A stretch of 64,000 nt of DNA from Bacteroidetes bacterium HGW-Bacteroidetes-2 (GCA_002842575.1 PHDJ01000006.1:1-64000); one strand, 5' to 3'; positions 1 through 9,370 are shown, counted from the first letter of the stretch. Notes: generated by a model not told the origin, from the sequence alone. Program-made: numbers and translations.

Positions 1-4
1 AAAA

Positions 5-38
5 TTAATTCTTCTGGGGCTAGCCCCAGAAGAATTAA
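5..38. repeat. Perfect 34-bp loopless palindrome (ttaattcttctggggc|tagccccagaagaattaa-type)
   Basis: Bases 5-21 are the exact reverse complement of bases 22-38. Confidence 0.9.
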
Positions 39-98
39 AAATAATATCTTAGTTCAAGAATTAGAATAACTAACAGTTCTAATTAGGGGAAGCTTACA

Positions 99-953
99 AT
101 GGTTATTGCCACCAGAGATAGAGGACTTCCAAGCGATGAACATCCTAATTTTTATGATTACAACTATCTTGTTGTTCGACTGGAGATTGACAACAAAGTG
201 TATTTACTTGATGCCACTGACAAATTTACCTCTTTTGGTTTGTTGCCATTTCGAGCCCTCAATCATCACGGAAGGGTTTTTAATTACAATGGTGTAAGTT
301 TTTGGCAGGACACCCGTGTCCATCAACCAAGTACCCATCAAATTAATGTAATTGCAAAATTGGACTCCTTTGGAACATTGCAAGGAAAAGTAAATGAAAG
401 ACTTACAAATTATGATGCAAGAAATAGAAGAGCAACATTATCAAGTTTAAGCCTACAAAATTATATCATTAAAAAAGAAAAATCATATAAAAACTACACG
501 ATAACCAATCTTGAGATTTACCATCAATTTGATAATGAAACACCACTAGTTGAAAGATTTGACATTCAGTTTGAAAATAAAAATTCAGAAGAAGGAATTA
601 TATTCAATCCCTTTTTATATGATTTTTTTAAACAAAACCCACTTACATTAAATGAAAGAAGTTATCCTATTAATTTTGGATATCCAAGAACTTATATTTA
701 GCAAATATCCGTTGAACTTACTGAGGATTATGAGATTTTAGAATTACCAAAAAGTAAATCCTTTTTTCTAAGAGATAATAGTATTGAAATTCGATTTTCA
801 GTAGAAAAAAATGAAACAAAAATTGATTTAATGTTATTTATGAAAGTAAATGGCATGGAATACCCAACAGAGTCTTATGAAGGAATCCAAGAAATATTTT
901 CACATTTTATCGACATTCAAAAAAACAGCCTTATTATTTTAAAGAAAAAATAA
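99..953 (+). pseudogene. C-terminal remnant of a DUF3857/transglutaminase-like protein, interrupted by an in-frame TAG at 699-701
   Basis: ORF 99-701 (YLLDATDKFTSFGLLPFRALNHHGRV...) continues in the same frame after one stop codon to the TAA at 951-953 (QISVELTEDYEILELPKSKSFFLRDNSIEIRF...); the N-terminal catalytic part is absent. Confidence 0.65.
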
Positions 954-1014
954 AAATCAATTTTTAAAACTAAAGCAACTTTTATTTTTCGAAAATTTAC
1001 ATCTTACCACAAAA

Positions 1015-1048
1015 AAAAGGGTTTCATAAAATTGGAAAACCCTTTTTA
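1015..1048 (+). terminator. Hairpin aaaagggttt...aaaccctttt followed by T-rich tract
   Basis: Inverted repeat with flanking A/T tracts downstream of the pseudogene. Confidence 0.55.
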
Positions 1049-1291
1049 ATTCAAATAAAACTTATTAAATCCCCAATTAATAAGATGTTGTAAATGTACA
1101 TAAAAATCTAAATGTCAATCAAGAGGGTTTTTCCTGTTTTTTAATAGGTGAAAAAATATTTTTTTTCTTTTATTCTCATAGTAAAATACTTTCTATTTTT
1201 TAAAAATAAGATATTTTAAAAAAGTTTTAATAATTGGCATTTGTAAACTAGGACATTTTTCATCGTCTAAGTGAAAAAATAATAATCAATA

Positions 1292-2149
1292 ATGCAAAAA
1301 CCTATAAGAATTACCCTACTACTATTAACATTTATTTTAAATTTTAATATGCATGCTCAAATCTCAGAAGAAGTTAAATACACCCAAAGCAACAAAGGAA
1401 AATTCTTTGTTTATTATGGTGGTAATAGAGAAAACTATTCAAAATCTGACATTCATTTTAAAGGAGCCGACTATAATTTTACCTTACAAGATGTAAAAGC
1501 GCACGACAAACCAAAAGGATATAGCAGTGATTATATTAACCCTGCAAATATGACCATTCCTCAAACCAATTTCAGAATAGGCTATTTTCTTACAGACCAT
1601 TATTCTCTTTCTTTGGGTTTAGACCATATGAAATATGTTGTAACCCAAAATCAGATAGGAAAAATATCTGGAATCATAAACCTACCAACTTCTGATGAAG
1701 GCTCTGCATTTAATGGAACCTATTCAAACGAAAACATCGAATTTACCAAAGAATTTTTGATTTTTGAACATACCGATGGGCTAAATTATATAAATATAGA
1801 AGCCGCAAGAACAGACGATATTTCTGCATTATTTCACATCAAAAATACCGATAAATTTCAAGTAAACCTTACCGAAGGTATTGGAGGTGGAATGTTATAC
1901 CCAAAGACAAATTCCACTTTATTAGGAAAGGATAGAAATGATGAATTTCACGTAGCTGGCTATGGGGTTTCCTTAAAAACAGGAATTAACTTAACCTTTT
2001 TTAAACACTTCTTTTTTCAAGCCGAGCTAAAAGGCGGATATATTGATATGCAAGATATTCGTACAACAAACAACCCAATTGATAAAGCCTCACAACATTT
2101 TTTCTTTCTTCAGAGAATGATGGCCGTAGGCGGTATTTTTAGAATATAA
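1292..2149 (+). CDS. Predicted secreted/outer-membrane beta-barrel protein
   Basis: Signal peptide-like N-terminus (MQKPIRITLLLLTFILNFNMHAQ), alternating aromatic/Gly beta-strand pattern, C-terminal ...VGGIFRI. Confidence 0.55.
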   Translation: MQKPIRITLLLLTFILNFNMHAQISEEVKYTQSNKGKFFVYYGGNRENYSKSDIHFKGADYNFTLQDVKAHDKPKGYSSDYINPANMTIPQTNFRIGYFLTDHYSLSLGLDHMKYVVTQNQIGKISGIINLPTSDEGSAFNGTYSNENIEFTKEFLIFEHTDGLNYINIEAARTDDISALFHIKNTDKFQVNLTEGIGGGMLYPKTNSTLLGKDRNDEFHVAGYGVSLKTGINLTFFKHFFFQAELKGGYIDMQDIRTTNNPIDKASQHFFFLQRMMAVGGIFRI

Positions 2150-2219
2150 TTTTCCCTACTTACTTGTTGTTTTCAAGGCGAATCAAAAAAAAATTCCGAT
2201 TCGCTTTGTTATTTTCTAA

Positions 2220-3353
2220 CTATTTTTCCGTTTTAATATACTGAACATTTCTTTCTTTTAAATAGTGTAGAAAATACGTGAAACAACTTTCATGCTTGCC
2301 AACAAGCTCTGGTGGAAAAACCCCTTTTTCGGTAAAGATTCCATCTAAAAACAGATTTGCGGCAGCAGTAGCAGTATATCCAGTAGTTCTTGCCATAGAA
2401 GAAGCGTTGGTTTCTTTGCAAAATTCATCGTATAAACTATATATAATGGTTTTGTTTTTACCCTTTTTATCGGTTCCCTTTATAGTAATTCGCATCACGG
2501 TAATCTCCTCTTCTGTATCGCCTAATTTCCATTCATTAAACAAAATTTTAGAAGAAAATTCTAATGGAGAAATGGAAACCCCATTTACCATAATGTTTTC
2601 TTCATTAAAAAATCCACTATTTTTCAACACATTTATATATTCAATATGTCCTGGATATCGCAATGTTTTTTCTTTCATATTTGGAATATGTGCCATGGTG
2701 TAAAGAATAGAACGCAAACCATCAGAGTTAAAAGATTCTAGGGTACCCATTTTTTCAAAATTCACCAATTCTACATCAGAAAGCGCATCTTTTACTACCA
2801 CATGACCATTTTCTATATAGCGAGCTGGGCGCGTATATTCTTCAATTACATCTACTGGAGAAAAAGGTGCTTTGTAATTAAAAGGCCATTTTTTAATTTT
2901 TGGCAAACCACCCACCAAACATTCAAAATCAGTAAGTTTTAGTTTTTCATTATAATAACCTAAAATAATATTTCCCATTCCGGGAGCTACACCACAATCT
3001 ACGATAGCTGTTACATTTTTTTGCTTTGCAAGTGCGTTTAATTCTAAAGCATTTTCTGGAAAAAAGGAAATGTCAATAACATTTTTTTCGGCCTCAAGGA
3101 TAGTTTTTAACGTTTCAAATCCTAAAAACCCAGGCACTGCGCAAAGCACCAAATCATAAGGTTGGATTGTTTTCTGAAGAGTTGCTTTATTAGTTACATC
3201 TAATGTTATTGGGATAAGTGTATTACACTTTTCAACAGCTTTATCTAATGCTGCTTTATTAAAATCGGTTATGGCAACCGAATGTCTTTTTGCCAAATCG
3301 ATTGCCATTGTGGAACCAACCATACCGGCACCTAATACTATTATATTGCTCAT
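2220..3353 (-). CDS. Saccharopine dehydrogenase family protein (LYS9-like, NAD(P)-binding)
   Basis: N-terminal Rossmann MSNIIVLGAGMVGSTMAIDLAKRH; VDCGVAPGMGNIILGYY; LYS9-type length and organisation. Confidence 0.8.
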   Translation of the reverse strand: MSNIIVLGAGMVGSTMAIDLAKRHSVAITDFNKAALDKAVEKCNTLIPITLDVTNKATLQKTIQPYDLVLCAVPGFLGFETLKTILEAEKNVIDISFFPENALELNALAKQKNVTAIVDCGVAPGMGNIILGYYNEKLKLTDFECLVGGLPKIKKWPFNYKAPFSPVDVIEEYTRPARYIENGHVVVKDALSDVELVNFEKMGTLESFNSDGLRSILYTMAHIPNMKEKTLRYPGHIEYINVLKNSGFFNEENIMVNGVSISPLEFSSKILFNEWKLGDTEEEITVMRITIKGTDKKGKNKTIIYSLYDEFCKETNASSMARTTGYTATAAANLFLDGIFTEKGVFPPELVGKHESCFTYFLHYLKERNVQYIKTEK

Positions 3354-3631
3354 ATTGATTTAATTTTATAAATAATTGAAATGAAAGTAAAAAGAAAAAT
3401 AATCTATAGGAAGAAATAAAAACTATAATCCTGGAATTAAAATCCAAGGCATTTCAGAGAGTTGTTTTGTATAAATAAATATCATAGGCTAAATGTACAT
3501 AATATTTTGAAAATAAATTGTTTTTAAAACATTTGCCCATAAAAAGAAAATCGCAGCATAAAGTCTATTCTTATACCAAGTTATTAGCTAAAAAATTAGA
3601 AATAAATGTATGAAAGATAAAAAAGTGCATA

Positions 3632-3665
3632 AAAAAAGTGATCCTTTTCAGAATCACTTTTTTTT
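3632..3665. terminator. Bidirectional intrinsic terminator-like hairpin (aaaaaaagtgat...atcacttttttt)
   Basis: 12-bp inverted repeat, 10-nt loop, A/T tracts on both sides. Confidence 0.65.
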
Positions 3666-3803
3666 TAGCCGCTACTATTAACTCCCCAATCAATATAGCT
3701 TACACAAATATGCGTTATTAACTAATAAGAGTCAAGGGTACTTTGCCTGAAATAAAAAGGGGGTTTTTCCTGTAAAAAAATATTATGGTTTTAATTTAAT
3801 TAA

Positions 3804-5012
3804 TTATTTCCCATCCACAAAGTCTTGTAAATAAGAAAATTTTTTAGTGAGTTTACCGTCTTTCGTTACTAGTGCACGCTCTAACACACCATCTTTATCT
3901 CCATTAAAAAAAGCGGGAATCACATTTTTGATAAACATTTCTCCAAAACCTTCACTGGCATCTTTAGGCAATTCACAAGGCAAATTATCTACTGCCATTA
4001 CTGTAATAGCATCTTTAGCATTAAAAGCAACTTCCCTTTCACTTTTAGAATTATAGCCATAAAAGGGCTCGGCAATGGTAGATGCCCGAAGCGTGGATGC
4101 TATGGGACCATCGATATCACAAGAAATATCTGCAATTAAGTTTATTTTAAAATCTGGGTGTTTAGCATCCTTGCGGGTAAATAAATAAGGCGCACCATTA
4201 CCATAAAAATGACCCGTAATAAGCATATCACTTACTTTAGCAAAACGCATAAAATTAGATGCATACTCTTGGGGATTATTATAAAAATCGTGCTTTTCAG
4301 CTACTTGTCCATCTTTACGCTTATTATAGTCTAAAACGTCGATTAAACAAAAAACCGATTCTGAAAATGATTTTGTTAGATATTCGTTTATCTCTACTTG
4401 TTTTATTTTTAAGTGATCTAAAATTTCTTTTGCACCATGAGCCACTTTACCACTTCCCGTAAGCACAATTTTAAGGTTGGGAAGTTTTATTTTAAGCAAT
4501 TCACTTTTTACGGCTTCCAAATCTGGTAGCGTTTCCACCTTAGGCAATTGAAAAATACCCTCTCGTAAACCCAATGCCCTAAAACCATTGTAGGCACCAA
4601 CCAATCCTGCATAACGACCAAAACCTATTAACCGGTGCCCTTCTTCAGTTACAATGGTTTCGTGATCAAATAATTGAATGTTTTTTTCTAAAACAGCCTT
4701 TAATAAATTTCGATTATAGGGTTGTTTTTTAATGGTGTGGCTAAAGAAAAAGTATTTTTTATTCGGAATTAAAGCCGAAATAGGCACTTCTTTAACGCCT
4801 ATCATTACATCGCAGCTAGAAATATTTTCAATTACTTCAAACCCTTTTTTGCGATAGGCTTCATCCTTAAAAATTCGAATGTCAGAAGTTTCCACTTTAA
4901 TATGAGCTTCCGGAAACTTTTGTATGACTTCTTGGCATTTTTCAGGGGAAAACACGACGCGTCTGTCGGGTGGATTTTTACGTTCTTTAATAATTGCGAA
5001 GGTAATTGGCAT
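3804..5012 (-). CDS. LYS1-like saccharopine dehydrogenase / lysine-ketoglutarate-reductase-type protein (AlaDH/PNT-like N-terminal domain)
   Basis: MPITFAIIKERKNPPDRRVVFSPEKC; EEGHRLIGFGRYAGLVGAYNG motif typical of LYS1/LKR family. Confidence 0.8.
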   Translation of the reverse strand: MPITFAIIKERKNPPDRRVVFSPEKCQEVIQKFPEAHIKVETSDIRIFKDEAYRKKGFEVIENISSCDVMIGVKEVPISALIPNKKYFFFSHTIKKQPYNRNLLKAVLEKNIQLFDHETIVTEEGHRLIGFGRYAGLVGAYNGFRALGLREGIFQLPKVETLPDLEAVKSELLKIKLPNLKIVLTGSGKVAHGAKEILDHLKIKQVEINEYLTKSFSESVFCLIDVLDYNKRKDGQVAEKHDFYNNPQEYASNFMRFAKVSDMLITGHFYGNGAPYLFTRKDAKHPDFKINLIADISCDIDGPIASTLRASTIAEPFYGYNSKSEREVAFNAKDAITVMAVDNLPCELPKDASEGFGEMFIKNVIPAFFNGDKDGVLERALVTKDGKLTKKFSYLQDFVDGK

Positions 5013-5043
5013 TTGGAATATTTTTTGTAGTGAATAAATTGGA

Positions 5044-5075
5044 TTGCAAAGATAAGATTTTAAGACGTATCTTTG
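5044..5075 (+). promoter_or_regulatory. Bacteroidota-type promoter for ssrA (TTG-N21-TATCTTTG); inverted -7-like CAAAGATA at 5047-5054 may serve the divergent 3804-5012 gene
   Basis: Match to the Bacteroidota -33 TTG / -7 TAnnTTTG consensus about 30 nt upstream of the tmRNA 5' end. Confidence 0.6.
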
Positions 5076-5106
5076 CCCTTCGCAACAAGCGAAAAATCTT
5101 TTTTTA

Positions 5107-5503
5107 GGGGTCGACTGGTTTTGACAGCGAGACTAATGAAATGGTAAGCACGTCGAGCGCTGGGTTACAGCTCGTAAATCTCATAATTCACACTTTTTAA
5201 ACGGCGAAGATAACTACGCCCTAGCTGCATAACCCGAATAAAGTAAGGTAATGCCTCGGCCCGCAAGGCGGGCAAGCAGGATGTCTCTCAACGGCCTTGG
5301 TTTGCGGCATTTGATATAGAGACATCGTAAAAGTAAACCTAGAAGTCACAGGATCCTGATGTGGTTTTGAAACTCAATTGGGAATAAGGATAAAATTGGT
5401 AGTTTTTGACCGGCTTTATCACGAAAATCAAATAAAAACTAAGCGTGTAGAAAGCTTTTTTATTACTTGTTTGGACGAGGGTTCGAATCCCTCCGACTCC
5501 ACC
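5107..5503 (+). ncRNA. ssrA: transfer-messenger RNA (tmRNA)
   Basis: 5' ggggtcgactgg pairs with 3' gactcc; T-arm gttcgaatcc; tag reading frame ggc gaa gat aac tac gcc cta gct gca taa = GEDNYALAA* at 5203-5232. Confidence 0.95.
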
Positions 5504-5506
5504 TTC

Positions 5507-5548
5507 GCCCTCCGAAGCTTTTGAATTTACGAAAAAGCGAAGGAGGGC
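5507..5548 (+). terminator. GC-rich hairpin just after tmRNA (gccctcc-gaa-gctttt ... aaaagc-gaa-ggagggc)
   Basis: Two stems separated by a symmetric GAA/GAA internal loop, directly after the ssrA 3' end. Confidence 0.6.
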
Positions 5549-5569
5549 TCATTATTATATGCTATTTAA

Positions 5570-6766
5570 TTTAGTACATGACAAAAAGCAGAATAGGTTG
5601 TTTTCCAAAGACTTGAATCCAGTCAAAAAAAATTTTGACAAGTAATCTAATCCGTATTTAAACACACTTACTGCTCTTCTACCATGTTTTTTTATTATTT
5701 TTTTTGATGTTTTCATCCAAATAGTCGCCAATTTTATAGCACCATACAAAAGCAATCATTGTCAGTGAAAATAATTTTTCTAATCTTTCTAAATCGCTCA
5801 CATGTGTGTCTTCTATATTAAAACCGCTACTCTTTAATCCCCTAAAAAGGGTTTCAATCTGCCATCGTTGTTTGTAATACGCCTTTGCTTGCTCTGGTTT
5901 GTTGAACGAAACTATAATTAAAAATTCCATATTCCCGTCTCTGTCAATTGTTTTACTTCCAGATAGATAACATCGCTGTCCGTGTAGCTCCACTATTTTC
6001 GGATAATGATAAAACTCTCCAACTTTCAAATTATTAAACAACCAGAATGCTTTTATGTCTGCTTGTTTTTGGTAAGAATTATTTCTAATTCGGATGTAAT
6101 ATCGAATATTTTTATTGTTCAAAAATTCAAGCCATTTATCACCAACAAACTCTCTATCGGCCAATAAACAATTAATGCTTTGTTTTCCAAACCACTCAAT
6201 ATATTTCTTAATCAAATCAATTCGCTCCTCGGTATCTGAATTTCCTAGCTTGTCTAACATTTTGAACATTAACGGAAAAGCTACATTTTTATAACTGACA
6301 CCTAGCATTAATATATTGATGTTCTTCGTCCCAAATTTCCAATTCGTTCTGTCTAAAACAGCACCAAATCATCTTTAAATGGCAATAGATTGAATACCAG
6401 AACCGAAACCGTCTTCATCGGAAAATCAAATTCCTTCATAAATCGTTGAATTCTTCTGTAAGAACTGTTTTTATCAGCTTTTACGTCAAATCCACAGGCA
6501 AGTCTATCATAATTGATTGTCTTTATTTGCATAAAGCCGTTATAAATAAACAGATGAGCTTGACCCTTGCCAGATTGAGTTCCCCTTTAAAACGACCTTG
6601 CAATACTGATATTAACGATGAATCTTTACTCTCTAGACTGGTGTTCTTCATTAGAAAAATTATGCGGTAATAATTCTTTAATGTAATGAATATCTGTCTT
6701 TTATCCTAATTTATTATTACTTATTTTGTTGATTTTCAATGAAATATATTTTTGTCATGTACTAAA
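5570..6766 (-). mobile_element. IS4-family-like insertion sequence, degenerate
   Basis: Perfect 18-bp terminal inverted repeats tttagtacatgacaaaaa (5570-5587) / tttttgtcatgtactaaa (6749-6766) enclosing a transposase reading frame. Confidence 0.85.
5679..6655 (-). pseudogene. IS4-family DDE transposase, disrupted by at least two frameshifts
   Basis: C-terminal part SINCLLADREFVGDKWLEFL...YYKQRWQIETLFRGLKSSGFNIEDTHV (DDE type). Upstream fragments in other frames: MKNTSLESKDSSLISVLQGRFKGELNLARVKLICLFITALCK / IKTINYDRLACGFDVKADKNSSYRRIQRFMKEFDFPMKTVSVLVFNLLPFKDDLVL / LDRTNWKFGTKNINILM. Confidence 0.8.
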
Positions 6767-6896
6767 ACATTAATTAACAAAAATCATCAAATTTTTACCA
6801 TTTTATTATTAATATCCTAAAAACACGCCTATATATTCAAAGAAGTTAAATAAAAAAATGTAATTTTATTTATTTAAAACTAAATTTTATTTATAT

Positions 6897-7193
6897 TTGT
6901 TTCAATTTAATTTAAAAATGAATCCAAAATTACCCATCCTCTGTCCCTCATGCGAAAGCATTTTACAGGTTGCACAATTAAAATGTGAGCACTGTAATAC
7001 CTCTGTAGGTGGAAACTATGCACTACCAATATTTTTAAAACTTCTTCAAGAAGAGCAAGACTTTATGATGCAGTTTTTTATGAACAGCGGCAGCTTGAAA
7101 GAAATGGCAAAACAGATGGGAAACAGTTACCCTACTATAAGAAATAAACTGGACGATATTATTGAAAAATTAAATACTTTAAACCAAAAATAG
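6897..7193 (+). CDS. DUF2089-like protein (zinc-ribbon plus HTH-like C-terminus)
   Basis: CPSCES...CEHCNTSVGGNY followed by LKEMAKQMGNSYPTIRNKLDDII. Confidence 0.7.
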   Translation: MFQFNLKMNPKLPILCPSCESILQVAQLKCEHCNTSVGGNYALPIFLKLLQEEQDFMMQFFMNSGSLKEMAKQMGNSYPTIRNKLDDIIEKLNTLNQK

Positions 7194-7196
7194 TAA

Positions 7197-7785
7197 ATGA
7201 TAAAGCCATTATTACATCCATTTTCAATATTTTCCGAAAAAAAACTCTTGTTTTTTGGAATAGTACTTACTATTTTTTCTGCTTTTTTAGCCTCTTTTTT
7301 TAACGCCCGAAGAAATGGTGTTCTGGATGTCCATTTTGTTACTTCCATTTCGTTTACTACTGCTTTGATAGAAAGCTTAATCAACTTATTTATACTATCT
7401 ATTTTTCTGTTTATAGCGGGGATAATTACCAATAAAAAAACAAGATTAATTGACATTTTTATCACCGCTTTAGTTGCCTTACCTGTTTTTTTGCTTACTT
7501 TTTTCTTCAACATAAATAACACCATGTCCGATTTAGGATTGCAAATAAGCGAGTTAAATAGTAATAATTCTATAATGGAAATCCTATTAGACAATATATT
7601 TCTTCTTCTAGTTTTTGCTTTATGGAGTTTATTGGTTTTGGCTTGGGTTTTTATCTTACTCTATTCCGGTTTTAAAGTGGCATCAAATGCTAAAGGCTCA
7701 AAGCCTATTTTTTTTATTTATTGGTGCAATACTTCTAGCTGAAATTATTTCTAAACTAGCAATTAATCAATTTTCTTTTCTATGA
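7197..7785 (+). pseudogene. YIP1-like multi-TM membrane protein, apparently frameshifted in a T8 tract (7708-7715)
   Basis: ORF 7197-7742 ends ...IFFIYWCNTSS*; the shifted frame gives ...FIGAILLAEIISKLAINQFSFL* with its TGA overlapping the next gene's ATG (ATGA at 7782). Confidence 0.6.
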
Positions 7786-8273
7786 AAACATTTTATGAAG
7801 AGCAGCAATTTAACCAGTCTTGGTTAAAAGTTTTATTCATTTTTATCCTTGTTGTATCGCTAATACCATTAATAATTTTTATGAATCAGGAGAATTTTGA
7901 TACAAATTCTGAAGAATTATGGTTGTTGTTCATTACAAATACGTTACTCGTTTTCCTTTTCCTATTTTTGATTTGGGTTTTAAAATTGAAAATTAAAATA
8001 GACACTCACGGCATCCATTATGCCTTTTCCCCTTTCAGAAATTCTTTAAAAACCATTACGTGGCGCGAAATAAAATCTTGTGAAGTAGTTTCTTATAGTC
8101 CTATAGGCGATTATGGCGGCTGGGGATATCGCATTAGTTTTCGTCAAGGCAGGGCTTTGAATGTAAAAGGAAATAAAGGCATAAAAATTGAGTTATTAAG
8201 TGGTAAGAAATTACTACTAGGCACACAAAAGCCAATAGAAGCTCAAGAAGCTATAGCCTATTTTAAAAAATAA
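7782..8273 (+). CDS. Hypothetical membrane protein (two N-terminal TM segments, PH-like C-terminal region)
   Basis: Complete ORF with two hydrophobic segments followed by a soluble domain. Confidence 0.6.
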   Translation: MKTFYEEQQFNQSWLKVLFIFILVVSLIPLIIFMNQENFDTNSEELWLLFITNTLLVFLFLFLIWVLKLKIKIDTHGIHYAFSPFRNSLKTITWREIKSCEVVSYSPIGDYGGWGYRISFRQGRALNVKGNKGIKIELLSGKKLLLGTQKPIEAQEAIAYFKK

Positions 8274-8296
8274 ACCAACAGAAAAATATTGTACTG

Positions 8297-9244
8297 ATGA
8301 AAAACTGCATACATATTCTCTTTACATTCCTGATTGTTTTTGTCTCTTTTGGTCAAAATAAAGCGTATAAAGCAGAAGAGATAAAAATAAATAACCTCAT
8401 CGATGGTTTGCTGCTTGTACCAGAAAACGAAGAAACCTCAACACTAGCCATTCTCATTCAAGGCTCCGGACCAACCGATAGAAATGGCAACCAACCGATG
8501 GTAAACAATAATTCTTTAAAATATCTGGCAGAAGGTTTAAGCAATAGAAAAATTGCAACCTTTCGGTATGACAAACGATTGGTAAACCTAGCTAGACAGG
8601 GAAGGTTAAAAGAAGAAAACATTGTGTTTGATGATTTTATCAAAGATGCTATGGATGTTACTGCCTATTTTAAAAAAGACCCCCGTTTTTCTAAAATTGT
8701 AATCATTGGTCACAGCGAAGGTTCTTTAGTTGGAATGGTAACCGCGCAAGAAAATCGGGCAGATGCATTTATTTCTATCGCTGGAGCCGGTCAGGAAATT
8801 GATGATGTAATCGTTGACCAATTGGAACGCCAAGCTCCGGCGTTAAAAGAGGACGCTCGAAATAGTTTTGATGATTTACGGATAAATGGTATTGCTACTA
8901 ATTATGGTATTGGTCTCTCGTCTATTTTTAGACCAAGCGTGCAACCTTTTATGCGAACATGGATGGCGTATAATCCACAAAAAGAAATTGCAAAACTTAA
9001 CATTCCGGTATATATAATTAATGGCGACCAGGATATTCAGGTAGATGAAAATGAAGCTAAACTATTGAAAGAAGCAAAACCGGATGCCGAGTTTTTAATA
9101 ATTGAAGGGATGAACCATATCTTTAAAAAGATAACTCTGGGAGATACTATGGAAAACGCAAAGTCCTATAACGAGCCTAACCGACCCATCATGCCCGAAC
9201 TTGTCGAAAAGATAACCACCTTCATCAAACAACTAAATAACTAA
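8297..9244 (+). CDS. Secreted alpha/beta hydrolase
   Basis: Signal peptide; IQGSGPTDRNGN oxyanion region; GHSEG nucleophile elbow; MNHIFK His. Confidence 0.85.
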   Translation: MKNCIHILFTFLIVFVSFGQNKAYKAEEIKINNLIDGLLLVPENEETSTLAILIQGSGPTDRNGNQPMVNNNSLKYLAEGLSNRKIATFRYDKRLVNLARQGRLKEENIVFDDFIKDAMDVTAYFKKDPRFSKIVIIGHSEGSLVGMVTAQENRADAFISIAGAGQEIDDVIVDQLERQAPALKEDARNSFDDLRINGIATNYGIGLSSIFRPSVQPFMRTWMAYNPQKEIAKLNIPVYIINGDQDIQVDENEAKLLKEAKPDAEFLIIEGMNHIFKKITLGDTMENAKSYNEPNRPIMPELVEKITTFIKQLNN

Positions 9245-9284
9245 GCATTAGAAAATGTAAAACTCTTACTTTTTAGTAAATTGT

Positions 9285-9368
9285 TCTCAATTCTCACTCA
9301 ACACTCAACACTCACCCATCACTCAACACTCACCAACTCACCAACTCACCACTCACCAACTCACCACT
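9285..9368. repeat. Low-complexity ACTCA(A/C)-type intergenic repeat array
   Basis: ctcaattctcactcaacactcaacactcacccatcactcaacactcaccaactcaccaactcaccactcaccaactcaccact. Confidence 0.85.
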
Positions 9369-9370
9369 AA

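Noticed and set aside
106-297. Second-frame 63-aa ORF overlapping 99-701
   Set aside because: Alternate-frame artefact; the 99-701 frame carries the protein family signature.
5107-5503. Reading the gttcgaatccc motif as a standalone tRNA gene
   Set aside because: The 5' ggggtcgactgg pairing, tag ORF and ~400-nt length identify it as tmRNA; no other canonical tRNA cloverleaf was recognised in the window.
6446-6670. Plus-strand 74-aa ORF
   Set aside because: It lies antisense to the decayed transposase inside the IS element; the real coding signal is on the minus strand.
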